From positions 4,466,478-4,530,477 of the forward strand of contig NW_004955429.1 in NCBI RefSeq assembly GCF_000276665.1: 64,000 bases of DNA, in the 5' to 3' direction. Positions 22,921 to 34,229 of the stretch are shown piece by piece; within the stretch, counting starts at the first letter, position 1; the number at the start of each line of letters is the position of its first letter. Made by a program: the position numbers and the translations under genes. Below the pieces are notes generated by a model. That model saw only the letters and a program-made list of their open reading frames with translations, was not told the origin of the DNA and ran no database searches. Source of the stretch: Chinchilla lanigera (Eukaryota > Chordata > Mammalia > Rodentia > Chinchillidae).

Positions 22921-23789
22921 TTTGATCATCCTTTGTATATAATTTATTTTAGTTCAACAAAATGTTATGATTTTTATTTCATAGTATCATTTCCTTTTAA
23001 TACACATTTCCAAGTCTAGTGATGTTATATCTTTTTATGTAAATTTTATTTTAATGTAGTAAATCCCATCCTCCAGTGTAATGATTAGAGTCAAAGCCTA
23101 GAATCACTGCAGAGAATATAATTGCCAGAGTTGTGTTCATATCCTGAGAGATCCTGTTATAATGCCAAAGTTCTTTTAAACTGTTGAAAGGGGGTTTTTT
23201 GGTACTATTTCTTTGGCAAATTTAGTAAAATCTCTTTTACTACTTAATTTTCTGATTCATTTTACTTTCCTAACTTTTCCATTGTTTTGTTTTTAATATT
23301 CTATATGCATGTACTCTTGTATTTTTAAAATTAGTTTTTTTCTTGTTAATTTTTTCTGTACTATGATAAAATAAGAAAAACCCATATACTTAAGCAGAAT
23401 ACTTAAGTATAAAAATACTTTCTGGTGATAACAGTTACTTGTGGACAGTTGATATCTTGCTGCCATCTTGTCCTCTTTTGAGAAAACATACATAAATAAA
23501 ATAAGAATAACATCATTAAATATCTACTTATTTCTTGAGTTAAATTTCTTAGTTTAGTTGTAGGAACATTTCCACTGTTCTAAAATCAATGTCATTATGT
23601 TAAGGTGCTTAAATAACTTTAAAATTTATGTTCAAGCCTGTTACTAATATAAAAAGGTATTAGAAATGCTATACATTGCAGTTGTGTCTGCTGAGGAGCT
23701 TTAGTCTGCCCTAAGAGTGATGGAATAGTGGCAAGAAATAGAAACTCCTGAAGCCAGCTGTCACTTTCGTTGTCACTGAGACATAGTAC

Positions 23790-24140
23790 CTGACACCCAC
23801 AATGCGAAGCAGGAAAGGTTTGTTTTGGCTCCCAGTTTGTAGAGGTTTCAGTCTTTAGTAGGCTGGCTCCAAGGCAAGGTGGCAGGGCAGAGCTCATGGC
23901 CTGGCAGCAGGAAGCAGAGGGAGGTAAAGGCAGGAGGGAATGCATAGACACGGCCAGGCCACGCCTCAGTGAACCACATCCTCCAACCAGGCTTTGCTGC
24001 CCTACGTCACCTTTAGCTGTACATTCATCAGGGGACTAATCCACGCCCCTGTTCCATTCTCCTCCCAAAAGCCCTGCCTATGAGGGTCTGAGGCTTTGGG
24101 GGACATCCAGATAGAAACCATGCCACCACTTCAGGACAGC
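23790..24140 (-). repeat. Probable LTR-type repeat, unclassified
   Basis: Contains ggtttgttttggctcccagt and gaggtttcagtctttagtag, then ggcagcaggaagcagaggga and gaccactaatc-like blocks ending caaaagccctgcctatgagg. The layout resembles rodent LTR repeats seen in reverse, but I cannot name the family. A 110-residue minus-strand ORF inside is incidental. Confidence 0.4.
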
Positions 24141-24894
24141 TGTGTTAATTCTAACAAAATAACCCACATCTCCAGATTTAAAGTCGGACCAATAATATAC
24201 CCAGGGTCCCACAGGCACCAGGACTGGAACCTGGAAATGCATAGAGTAGTGATAATGTCTTAGATTTGAGCTCCCAACCCCAAACTCTGGTGTTTAAACT
24301 CTGACTGATTTAAAGGATATTTGTGGTGAATTTTGACACATTTCCTCATGAGCTGACCTTTGTAAGGTGCAAGCAACCCTTACTCTGTCTTCTATCTCCC
24401 TTCTTCTGCCCCTTCCAAATTCCTGAGAGAGAAATTTGACTGGCTCAGTTTATTATTTAATGGTACTTATATAACACCACTATGTTTAGAGATTAAATGG
24501 GGCAAATTTTGAAAAACTGAGGAAAATTTTGCCATTTTGTGGTGTTGATTTCCCTTAGTACAGTGACACCTGTTTTTTTAAGAATAACATTACACTGAAA
24601 TTTCGTTGGTAGCAGAAGGCTTTGACAGATAGATCCACGGTCTAATGTATAGAGGTAGGAGCCGAAGTATGTTTATGTTGCTTTTTATAGGTAGCAACAC
24701 TAACTGAGCTTCCAGGATCTTTTTTCTGATGTCTTTGGGAAGGAGCCTCTTAGGATACATTTTTTAACTGTATGGACAATTTAAATTGTTTGTGTTTCCT
24801 GTTAAACTAGATAAAAATGACTTGGATATTTTTATTTTAATTTTGCTCGGAAAACAACCACAGGAGTCTTCAGGGTATTTTAAGAAGTAGGAAG

Positions 24895-24936
24895 AATGAT
24901 GATGACGATGATGATGATGATGATGATGATGATGAT
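24895..24936. repeat. (GAT)n microsatellite
   Basis: About a dozen GAT/GAC units, gatgatgatgacgatgatga and on, followed by a short GGT-rich run to about 24980. Likely polymorphic. Confidence 0.95.
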
Positions 24937-24984
24937 CATGGTGGTGGTAGCGGCAACAGTAGCAGCGCTAGTGGTGGTAACTTA

Positions 24985-25145
24985 AAGCTGTGCCAGGGAC
25001 TGTTTTAAGACTACGTGGGTTAAGTTATCCAGTTCCCGCACAGCGGCTTTCTCAGGTGGATGTGATTATCACCTCCATGTGTTAGATGATAAATCTGAGG
25101 CGTAGAGTATTTAAGTAACTCACGAGCTCAATCTGGTTCTGGAGT
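24985..25145 (-). repeat. MIR SINE, antisense
   Basis: Reads gtgccagggactgttttaag, gttagatgataaatctgagg and taagtaactcacgagctc, the reversed MIR pattern. Confidence 0.75.
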
Positions 25146-25208
25146 TTTCTCTCTGAATTCTTACCATAGCCTCTGAGAAAGTACTTGGCTTTCAGATAAC
25201 TCATTCTT

Positions 25209-25300
25209 TTTCTTCTTTTTTTTGGTGGTACTGGGAATCAAACTCATGACCTCACACTTGCAAGGCAGGTGCTGTGCCACTGAGCTATATCCCCAGCCCC
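25209..25300 (-). repeat. ID SINE, antisense, with 14-base target-site duplication
   Basis: Body tttggtggtactgggaatca to ctatatccccagcccc. Flanked by perfect GATAACTCATTCTT at 25195-25208 and 25301-25314, a recent insertion. Confidence 0.96.
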
Positions 25301-25586
25301 GATAACTCATTCTTGAAAATATGTTCTCAGGAGGGTTATGCTCCCTTAAAAGATAAATAGTATTACAAGAGCCACAGTTCAACTTTTAGATACAGTTTTG
25401 GCTAGCATAGTATTAGCTTTTCATACATGTTCTTTAATTTTCTGTTGACCTGTAGTTTGATATGTGCTGTTGGCTTAAGTCTGTTGAGTCTTACCTTAGG
25501 AGTACAACGTCACTTTGCATATTTGAAATGGCTTTCCATTTTTGAGACTTACATACCTTATGACTAATAATGCATTTTTGGCATTG

Positions 25587-25698
25587 TTTTTTTTTTTTTT
25601 TTTTTTTTTTTTGGTTTTTCTCCGGTACCGGGAACCGAACTCACGACCTTGCGCTTGCCAGGCAGGCGCTTTTGCTGCTGAGCTAAATCCCCAGCCCC
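25587..25698 (-). repeat. ID SINE, antisense, with 14-base target-site duplication
   Basis: A T run of over 20, then tctccggtaccgggaaccga, caggcaggcgcttttgctgc and gctaaatccccagcccc. Flanked by perfect CATTTTTGGCATTG at 25573-25586 and 25699-25712. Among the least diverged ID copies here. Confidence 0.97.
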
Positions 25699-25839
25699 CA
25701 TTTTTGGCATTGCTTTCTTCACTTTTATGAAATGATGAGAGTAACCTTAGGTATTTAAGATAAATGAAGCATATGTCCATAAAAAGATTTGCACAAGGAT
25801 ATTCATAGCTGGCTTATTAAAAAAATAAACATCTGCGAC

Positions 25840-26740
25840 CCTTTCTGCAGCTCCAAAACATTCTTATCACCCCTAAAAGAAACTATGATTTCATCCCTCA
25901 GTCCCTGGCAACCACCAGTCTGTTTTCTCTTCCCGTGAACTTACCTGTTTAGGTTATTTCAGATATACAGGATCATATAATATCTTTCTCATGTGGTGTC
26001 TTAGGTATAATATTTTAAAGGTCATCTGTGTGTAGTATGTGTTAGTACTTTGTTCCTTTCATGGCTGAATAAAATGTCATTGTGTGTGTACACACAATTC
26101 CTTGGCATTTGTGTTGTTTCTGCCTTCTGGCTGTTGTGAATGGTGCTGCTATGAGCAGGAATGTACAAGTATTTGTGAGAGCCCCTAATTTGCATTTCTG
26201 TGGGTGTATATCTGCGAGTATAATTGACGAGTCGTATAGTATTCTGTGTAGCATTTTGAGGAACTTGAAAACTTTTCCACAGCAGCTAGTGGGGGGTAGG
26301 CAGAGATATTGCATTGTAGTTGCGATTTGTGTTTCCTTGATGACTGTTGATTCTTTTGGTCTTTTCATGTGCTTGTTAGCCATCTGTGTATCTTCTCTAG
26401 AGAACCAGCCATTCAAATCCATTGCCCTTTTTGTTTGGTTTTATGGTGCTGGGATTAAACCCAGGGCCAAACACATGCAAGGTAAGCACTCTACCACTGA
26501 GCGAGCCCTGTTGCCTATTTTTAAATTAGATTGTTCATCTTTTTGTTGTTAAGTTGATATATTCCGGATACTAGACTCTTATTGGATACATGATATATTA
26601 TTTGTGTATATTATTTTCTGTCAGTAGACTTCTTTCATTTCCTGAGTAGTGCCTGTGGTATACTAAAGTTTTTAATTTTGGTGAGATCTCCTTTCTTTTA
26701 TTTACTTCTTCTTTCATTGAGCGTGTTTTTGCTGTCAGAA
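25840..26740 (-). repeat. L1M 3' end, antisense, with an ID inside
   Basis: Contains ctggcaaccaccagtctgtt, ttcctttcatggctgaataa and ttgtgtttccttgatgactg, reversed L1 3' landmarks. An ID relative interrupts it at about 26432-26512. ORFs across the region are remnants without intact domains. Confidence 0.8.
26432..26512 (-). repeat. ID-like SINE, antisense
   Basis: Reads gtgctgggattaaacccagg, caaggtaagcactctaccac and tgagcgagccctg, within L1M sequence. Confidence 0.85.
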
Positions 26741-26749
26741 AACATGATC

Positions 26750-26936
26750 AGCCAGGCGTGGTGGCGCATACCTGTAATCCCGACACTTGGGAGGCTGAGG
26801 CAGGAGAACTGCTGAGAGTTCAAGGCCAGCCTTGGGTACATAGTGAGTTAAAAGCCAGCCTGAAGTACAGAGCAAGATCCAGTCTCAAAAAAGCAGAGAA
26901 AAAGACAACAGCAAAAATGCAAAACAAAAAAACATT
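26750..26936 (+). repeat. B1 SINE, sense, with internal duplication
   Basis: Reads gccaggcgtggtggcgcata, cttgggaggctgaggcagga, then two related segments (ggccagccttgggtacatag and agccagcctgaagtacagag) and an A-rich tail. Confidence 0.95.
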
Positions 26937-27200
26937 GTGATGAGTGAAAGAAGTCAAACACAAAGGAGTACATATTGTCTGATTTCATCTATATGAAATT
27001 TAGTAAAAAACAAGTATATGATTTTCTGAATTACTGGAAAGGAGAACAGGGGAGGCTTCAGGTATGAAGGAAATGTCTTATGTTTTATTTGCGTGGTGGC
27101 TACATGGATATATACATTTTCAAAACTTATTGACAGTGTACTTAAAATGAGTGTATGTTATATGAGTTCTACTTCAATAAAGGTTGACTGAAAACAAAAA
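26937..27200 (+). repeat. L1M 3' UTR, sense
   Basis: Contains tctgatttcatctatatgaa, ttttatttgcgtggtggcta and gagttctacttcaataaagg, the sense 3' UTR of old L1M ending at its tail. Confidence 0.8.
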
Positions 27201-27530
27201 ATTGTATACAACTTATCCAGCTTACTGTTGATGAACATTTAAATAGTACTTAGGAACCTCAAGCCATGCAGCTATGGCTCTTTTTGTAAATAGAACTTAG
27301 AAGGTGCTGCCAAACAGGGTTTTGAGGTGATTGTTACAATTTACACACCTACCGTGTGAGAGTTCAGTTGCTCTGTATCCTTGCTAACACTTGGTATTTG
27401 TTAGTCTTTTAAATTGTAGTCATTCTAATGGCACACAGTTATATGGGTTATAGCTTTAATTTAAATATTCCTGAAGAAAAATGAAACTGAATACCTTCTG
27501 TTTGTGTATTTGTCTTAGCTGTGGGTGCTT

Positions 27531-27580
<50 letters not shown>

Positions 27581-27725
27581 TCATTTTGAGACAGGGTCTT
27601 GCTGTGCAGTTCAGGCTGGCCTTGAGCTCACTTTGTAGCACAGCCCGACCTCAAACTTGCAACGATCCTCCTGCCTCAGCTTCCTGAGTGCTGGGCTTAC
27701 AGGTGTGCACCACCGTGCCCAGCTC
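27531..27725 (-). repeat. Young B1 SINE with 45-T tail and 14-base target-site duplication
   Basis: An unbroken run of 45 T (27535-27579) precedes gagacagggtcttgctgtgc and the full B1 with internal duplication. Flanked by AGCTGTGGGTGCTT at 27517-27530 and 27726-27739. The uninterrupted tail suggests a recent insertion. Confidence 0.96.
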
Positions 27726-27850
27726 AGCTGTGGGTGCTTTTTGAATGTATTCATTTGTAGACATCTTTAAATATTCTCAGTGAGCATTTTATTACTTGTG
27801 TATGTGTGGCAGATACCCAATCTATGAGTTAGTTTTCAGTTTCTTTGTGT

Positions 27851-27973
27851 TTTTTTGTTTTTTTGAGACAGGGTCTTGCTATGTAGCCCAGGCTGACCTT
27901 AAACTTGCAATGACCCCCCTGCCTCAGCTTCCTGACTACTGGGACTAAAGGCATGTACCGATGCCTGCCTTCA
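27851..27973 (-). repeat. B1 SINE without internal duplication, antisense
   Basis: Reads gagacagggtcttgctatgt, then goes directly from agcccaggctgaccttaaac to the reversed head. It is shorter than its neighbours because the internal segment occurs once, suggesting an older B1 form. Confidence 0.9.
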
Positions 27974-28727
27974 TTTTCTTATTAGTAACTCAGATTAGGA
28001 GAAGTTCCTATTTTAATAAGGTCTAAATGGCTGAGTTGCTTTTTTGTTGTTGTTGTTTATAGTTAATACTTAGAGTTCTATTTAAGAAACTTTTTGTACT
28101 CTTAAGAGAAAAAAAGTTTACTAACCTTTGTTCTATTGTGGTGATCATCTCCTTTACACCAAGTGCATACTATCTTAATGTAGCAACACTTAGTGTTGCT
28201 CTTGGGTAGAGGAAGGCTTCCAATTATTTTTCAAGATTTCCTAGGCTATTTTTGTCTATTTATAGTATCAGAAAAATTCTAGGATAGGATTTTTAGTTTG
28301 TATGCCAACAAAAAATTCTGCTGAAATTTTGATTGGCTTTTTTTATGGTTACGGTATTTGAAAGTACTTGAAAATTGATCGAACCCTGTGAATGTGATTT
28401 ATCTCTCCCCTAAGTTCATCTGTATTTTGGGATAATCCTTTGATTTTCCTCAATCTCCTAATATCGTGAGCTATATTGATTTAGTTTTCAAACATTTGGC
28501 CTTGCATTGCAGGACTAAACCAATATTGCTCATGGTGTATGATGTTTTTATATATCAACAAATTAGGTTTTCTGTTTTGTTGAGGATTTTGTCATCTGCT
28601 TAGTGATTACCTTCACCAAAAGATGGGCCTTGGTCTTTTGGTAATTGGTGTGTTAGTTTGGGTCCTCTGATTAGCAGATATTAAAAAGAAACAGTTGTCA
28701 AGACAGAATGATCAGTCCCCACCTCTT

Positions 28728-28850
28728 AGGAGTCAGGTGCAGTGACGGCATGTCTGTGATCAGCCTGGCAACCTCAGGTGGAAGGGTTGCAAGTTTGAGG
28801 CCAGCCTGGGCTGGGCAACTTGGCCAGACCTTGCCTGAGGGGGTGGAGGC
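28728..28850 (+). repeat. Degraded B1 SINE, sense
   Basis: Diverged B1: gtcaggtgcagtgacggcat, then gttgcaagtttgaggccagc and ctgggctgggcaacttggcc. Confidence 0.7.
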
Positions 28851-29439
28851 AGGGAGGAATTAGTTGAATGATTGGGAGAAATGCCTCTAAAGGATAAAGA
28901 ACAACAGGAGAGGACGGGGATTGGAGGCAGATCTGACCCCATGAGAGAAGCAAGTAAAGCAAGAATTCAGTAAGAAAGGCCTCAGACTTCAGAACAGGCT
29001 TAAGGAAGGCTGTGCTAGGCCCCAAGGAATCCTTAGGCCAGCCCCATCTTTTGGAAGGATCCTGCCTTGGCCAGTGAGTGTGACGGTGTGTCCAAAGGTG
29101 GCAGCTGGGGCTGTCAGTCACTGGGTTCCCTGAAGCAGATTCTCTTGAGGAAAATCTGATCCAAAACATCCAAAGAGGAAGGTCTTGCGGCTTGTGAAAG
29201 TTGGACCCCTGCTCACAGGTTGTATTCCCTTAGGAGCCACAACCCAAAGCAGTCATTTTCCAGGACCCTCCTCTTTGGATAGCCCTAAATACTAATTAAC
29301 ACTCAGCTAATTAGCATTAACATTCAGTTCATTTTGAGATTCTTTTGGTTCACACTTCTCTTTTTGAAGTTAAAAAGTGTTTCTCTTTATACTTTCCACT
29401 TGAGGATTAAATTATGCGTTTGATATTCTTTTACGGCTT

Positions 29440-29965
29440 ATCGTAGAAGTCATAATGTTGCAAACTCATCAGAGTCTTATGCTGTTACAATTTTGTTCTG
29501 TTCTGAAACAGAGTAAGGACCTTGGAACGTGTTAGCTCCACTTATTTCCCTCCTGCTTTCGTAGTACTTCTGTGTTATCCTACAGTTGTGCTGGTTTTTG
29601 TTTGGTCTCGTTTTAAATAATATGTCTTTGTTTTGCTTTCATTTTGGAAATATGTCTTCACTGGATACAGAATTCTTCAGTAACCTTGAAGATATTTTTC
29701 CATATTGTTTCTGTTATTACCATAAGAAGTCACGTTTTTATTTATTCCTTCTTAGAAGGTATACTTTTTCATGTATCTGTGATTTGTCTCTGTCTTTGGC
29801 ATTCAGCCATTTCATAACACTGATTCTGGGTGAAAATTTCTGATGTTGATTGGAATTCATTGAGTTTCTTACGACTGTAGGTGGATATCTTTCAAAGTCT
29901 AGTAGAAAAAATTTCAACTACTATCTCTTCACGTACCTGTGTCCTACCTAATTCTTTTTTCTGAG
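29440..29965 (-). repeat. L1M/HAL1-type fragment, antisense
   Basis: Contains ttcactggatacagaattct, ccatattgtttctgttatta and ggaattcattgagtttctta, recognisable reversed old-L1 sequence. No intact frame. Confidence 0.65.
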
Positions 29966-29988
29966 GCCCGAATTAAATATGTGTTAGG

Positions 29989-30080
29989 GCCTTGAGTATA
30001 GCTCAGTGGAATGGCGCCTGCCTGGCAAGCACAAGGTCCCAAGTTCAATTCCCGGTACCAAAATAAATAAATAAACATGT
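29989..30080 (+). repeat. ID SINE, sense
   Basis: Reads gggccttgagtatagctcag, ggcgcctgcctggcaagcac and agttcaattcccggtacc, with a short AAAT tail. Confidence 0.92.
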
Positions 30081-30395
30081 TAGTTTTGTTTTGTTTTTTC
30101 TTTTTTACTTGAAAGAGGGATATTTAAGGAAAAAGTGGTAGTTTTCAAATGTTTAAAGTTACACTTTTAACAAAACTGTAGATTATCTGATGTTTCACAG
30201 TTAGTAAAAGATGCAGATAGACATGTTTGAATGCTCTGCTGGAAAATCCCTGCTCGTACTTTGGAGACAATCTGAGGACTGTTCTTGTATATGGTAAATA
30301 AGTTGAGAATTCCTGCCTCTTGATTGACCTGTTTAGGGAAGTGTGGCTTCAGCTTAAATTTGATATAGGAAATAAATAAGAGGTAAAACTATATA

Positions 30396-30500
30396 GAGGC
30401 TGGGCATGGTGGCACAGGCCTATAATCCCAGCACTTGGGAGGCTGAGGCAAGAGGATTGCTGCAAGTTCAAAACCAGCCTAGGCTACAAAGTAGAGTAAA
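30396..30500 (+). repeat. B1 SINE, sense, 3'-truncated
   Basis: Reads ggctgggcatggtggcacag to accagcctaggctacaaagt, then breaks off without the usual tail. Confidence 0.9.
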
Positions 30501-30539
30501 AATTTCCTACATATTTGGACTATTGGGTATATTTGTTCT

Positions 30540-30845
30540 TTTTTTTTTTATTTATTTGCAGTGCTGTGGTCAAACCCAGCACCTCATGTATGTTAGGCAG
30601 TATGTTTTACTGTTTTTTTCATTCCTGTTCTTCTCCTTCTTCTTTTTCTTCTGTTCTTCCCCTTCTTCTTTTTCTTCTGTTCTTCCTTCTCTTCCTCTTC
30701 TTCTTCTTTCCCCTTCTCCTCCTCCTCCTCCTCCTAAGAGTCTTGCTATACTGCCCAGACTAGCCTCCAGCTCCTGGGCTTAAGCAGTCCTTCTTGCCTT
30801 AACCTTCCTAGTAGCTGGGACTCGGTGTGCTGCTGTACCCAGCTG
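30540..30845 (-). repeat. B1-ID composite SINE, antisense, split by a pyrimidine tract
   Basis: An ID-like part (gtgctgtggtcaaacccagc, catgtatgttaggcagtatg) is followed by a pyrimidine tract and then an antisense B1-like part (gtcttgctatactgcccaga to gctgctgtacccagctg). The order is the reverse of the composite at 12672. Confidence 0.7.
30626..30735. repeat. Pyrimidine tract with a 26-base tandem unit and (CCT)n
   Basis: Over 100 bases of C and T with scattered G. The unit ccttcttctttttcttctgt plus tcttcc is repeated twice in a row. The tract ends in (CCT)n. Probably expanded from the linker of the composite SINE. Confidence 0.85.
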
Positions 30846-30861
30846 TCAGTATGTGTATCTT

Positions 30862-30945
30862 TGTGTGTGTGTGTGTGTGTGTGTGTGGTGCAGGGGATCG
30901 AACCCAGGTCAAGAGCTCTAATATTGAGCCACATCCCTAGCCCAT
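30862..30945 (-). repeat. (GT)n followed by ID fragment, antisense
   Basis: About 12 GT units (30863-30887), then gtgcaggggatcgaacccag and attgagccacatccctagcc, a degraded reversed ID. Confidence 0.8.
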
Positions 30946-32135
30946 GTAGTATGTTTATTAAAAAAGAGCTTGTGTATTATTTTCAAGCAAAGATCACTAC
31001 AGATGGAAATTGTCTCTCATGGCTAATTTTTCAGTGCCTAGTTGATACGTGGTGCATCATGGGTGTGCACACCTTAGTGGTGTGAATGTGTTCAGTAGCG
31101 TGCAGGAGCCTGTGGTGTGTACTGTGGTGGGCACACCTTTCCTTGGCACTACCCCTAAATGACAGTGCCAGAGCTGTGGGTCAGCTTGTCAGTGTCTAGG
31201 TCTCTATTGCTGAGGAAGAAAACCAGCTTCTCTCTGCCTTCCTATTTATTCTACTTTAGATCCTCTGCTACAAGCGTCAGTGATACTTTTTAAATTTTGA
31301 AATCATATTTCACGTAACTAAGTGTGCAAGCTAGAACAATAATAGTGAAAATACGGTAGTCCCAGTCTTACTTACATAGGAATTTGGACACCCGCTTTAT
31401 AAAATAAACTGGAAAGATGGTCAGGTATTGGGAAGATGGTCAAGTTGGATGAGGGATTAAATAGTCACTTCGCTTTAAAAGTCCCAGGAAACCATGGTGA
31501 AAGGAATTCAATTGGATTAAATAGTGTCAGAAATCTACTTTTTACGAGATTTTAAGACTTTGTGAAAAGAAAAAAAAAACACCAAAAAATGAAATTTACT
31601 TGGCATTCCAGGAAGTAAATGATTTAGAAAAAAATCTCTTTAAGAGTTCTAAAAGCTTACCCAAATATGAAATCTAGGATTTCAGAGAATTAAATAAAGA
31701 TAACTGAACTGATAGGACTTTAAAGGTTAAAAAAAAAAAAAAAAGCAAAAGCCGTTAGGTTATTAATATTTCCCAGGACGTCATTCTGTCTTTGGGGATA
31801 GCGTCTCTGTAGAAACGCCCCAGAGTTAGCCTGGTGATGAGGTGATGCTGAGCTGTGGTTTCCCGGCTGCTCTGTAACTCTGACCTGGTCACAGACCCCA
31901 ACCACACTTTGTGGCTGCGTAGTCTTATTTTTGTTCCTGATTTCTCTCTTCAGCTCATCTGTCTTGAAAATATGTGATTCATAAACCCAGTTACTAAAAA
32001 ATTGTTGGAACCGGTACAGTCTCTGATTTTGATGTTTTAACAGATAACTTTCTACCTTTTATATAAAAAAAGAACAAACATTTGCATATAAATGCTGAAT
32101 ACATCAAACCCAGGAATGTGTTTCTTGTTGTTTAT

Positions 32136-32240
32136 TCATTCACTTCGCGGGCATTTGTTGAGTCATGACCAGGAGCCAGCCACTAAGCCAGTTGCTGGGA
32201 AGGAAGCCGCATGGCTTCTAACCTCATTTCCTTCAGAGTT
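32136..32240 (-). repeat. Possible L2/MIR-family fragment
   Basis: Contains gcatttgttgagtcatgacc, aggagccagccactaagcca and gttgctgggaaggaagcc, resembling the reversed L2 3' end. Short and diverged. Confidence 0.5.
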
Positions 32241-32459
32241 GTTCACATGTCACCTGCTAGAACTTACCTGACCATTTCGTAAAAACAGGGCTCCGTTCCA
32301 CTCTTCCTCCCTTCTCTCTCTGCGTATTGTCCTCCATAACATCCCTGTCTCCCACACGACTTTTCTTAATGTTTTCTCTGTCAATTGGAATGCGGAGCAG
32401 AGATTTTTCTCTTAAAACCTAGAAGAGTTACAAGCATATATATATTTAATTTATAAAAT

Positions 32460-32491
32460 AGACACACACACACGCACACACACACACACAG
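32460..32491. repeat. (CA)n microsatellite
   Basis: About 15 CA units with one CG interruption. Confidence 0.95.
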
Positions 32492-32689
32492 CACAACCTC
32501 TGACTGCAAGAAGCCCCTACTCTGATGGAGGGTGAAAGTGTAAAATAATTATGTAAGTGCAAAAATAAAGTGTACATGGGTTACAGGATCATGGCACCAG
32601 AAGTCATTTTGCAGGGAAAGGTTCTCAAGGTGAGGTGTCAGCAGGAAGAAAAAACAGCACTTTAGGACAGATTTCAGAATCACTTAGAA

Positions 32690-33700
32690 GTTATATTTGC
32701 CCAGATTTGGTGGGAGAACTTGGGGATGAATTTCATATTGTCAGTTATCGCTGATTTGTTTAGGATTCTGCTTAGCCTTTCTAGCTTGAGTGAGTGGGTA
32801 GATGGAAACGCCATTAAGCAAAGGACACTGGAGGGGAAGTACATCTCACCTGTCCTCGGGGGAATGAATTTAGTGTGGGACAAGTTGTATGATGCCTGGA
32901 GAATCTTCATACCTTACTGAAAATTTGAGAGGAAATGGAGGGCAGTTGAAAATAGGTTTGGAAGTAATCATTGGATATATTCTAACTAGGGCCTTGTGCA
33001 TATTGAGACCATATACAGGGAGCATGAGGACACAGGATAAAGATAGGATCCTAAAGATGAAATCTAAGAGATGGTCAGAGAGAGAAGAATCAGAAAGGCC
33101 ATCTGAGAACAATCAGTAGAAAGGTATGTGGACAACCAAACGAGCTGATGATTTGTTAATTAAGAGATGATACTACTAAGGGGTAAGTGGAGAGCTTGTC
33201 ATTTGTCATAGAGAATCCATTAGGTTGAAGGCCAAAAGGATACCCTTAGACCACACCTGGCAAATAGCAAATCGGTCAAATTGCTGCGAACAGTTTTCAG
33301 CACAGTGACAGAAGGGATGAGGAAAGCAAATATCAGCGGTTGGAACATAACTAAAACAAGACAGGTCCAGGTGGTGTGAGCAGTGATCCTCAGGGCTGTA
33401 ATGTCTGAGGAACCCTGCAGTAGAAGTAGATGAAGGTAAGTGTGAGCTATACTTGGAAGGAGTGTGAAAATGGAGGGATGGAGACAAGAGCTGTGTGGAA
33501 GGGCGTGTGTGTCTGTGAGGCTTGGAGAGAAGACTTAGGAATTGAGTTTCACATACCAGAGGAGCTAATAATGGGAGAAGTCCTGAAGAAGGAAGGCTGA
33601 GGACTAAATCTTCACTGAGCTGTAGGATAGAGGGAAACAAAGTTGCAGATTTAAAAAAAAAAAATTGCCCACAGGAATTTCTTTGTAATGACCTGTCCGG
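32690..33700 (+). repeat. Ancient unclassified repeat, diverged
   Basis: Purine-rich, gene-like text (gggcagttgaaaataggttt, gaaatctaagagatggtcag) weakly resembling the repeat seen at 15640. A 169-residue minus-strand ORF at 33206-33715 has low complexity and no recognised domain. Confidence 0.3.
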
Positions 33701-33749
33701 TTCACAGCTGTTCAAACTTAGGACCTGCCGCCCTCAGACTTATGGCTTC

Positions 33750-34100
33750 TTTTTTTTTTTTTTTTTTTTTTTTTTTTGGTATAGTTCTGTACATCTTGTT
33801 TATAGAACCTCAATGTTTTTTGTATAGTACACCTTGTTTCTGTGGTACTGTAATAACTGCTGATTGAACTGTAAAATATAATACTGTAACTATGTTGCAT
33901 ATTACAGTATAGCATTTAGGAGTTATTCAGATAAAAAAGTCATCAAGTTGGAGCTTCCTTTTACCATGTCTTGGTTCTAAATTATAATGTGCATACTATC
34001 CACAATTCCTCATGTAGGGACCAATTCACTTAATGACCTACTCTAGTCACAGAAACAGAACTCAGTCGCTAAGCGAGGAATGCCTGTATACAGCAACTAA
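33750..34100. repeat. Possible Tigger/mariner-type DNA transposon remnant
   Basis: Begins with 28 T and ends in gtcgctaagcgaggaatgcc tgta, a pattern typical of a terminal repeat of this superfamily. The internal part is AT-rich without an ORF. Confidence 0.45.
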
Positions 34101-34229
34101 AACACAGCGAAGAAAAGAGAAAAGGATAAGGGTATCAAAATGTAATGCCTAGTAAAGAAAGTTACTGAAAATTTGAAACAGCAAACTTGAAGGAACAGGA
34201 ACTAAAATTCAAGAAACCTTCCTCAGGGT

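Larger units (their letters stand above)
27240..28640 (-). repeat. L1M element, antisense, with two B1 insertions
   Basis: Reversed L1 with old ORF2: caatattgctcatggtgtat and ttttgttgaggattttgtca mark the reverse-transcriptase region in reverse near 28520-28590. B1 elements occupy 27531-27725 and 27851-27973. Frames are broken. Confidence 0.75.

Noticed and set aside
26042..26552. ORFs of 126 and 156 residues on opposite strands
   Set aside because: Both lie in antisense L1M plus an ID element and are translated repeat sequence.
33206..33715. 169-residue minus-strand ORF
   Set aside because: Composition is Ser/Leu/His-rich with no recognisable domain, no splice context and overlaps an ancient repeat. 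Probably chance.
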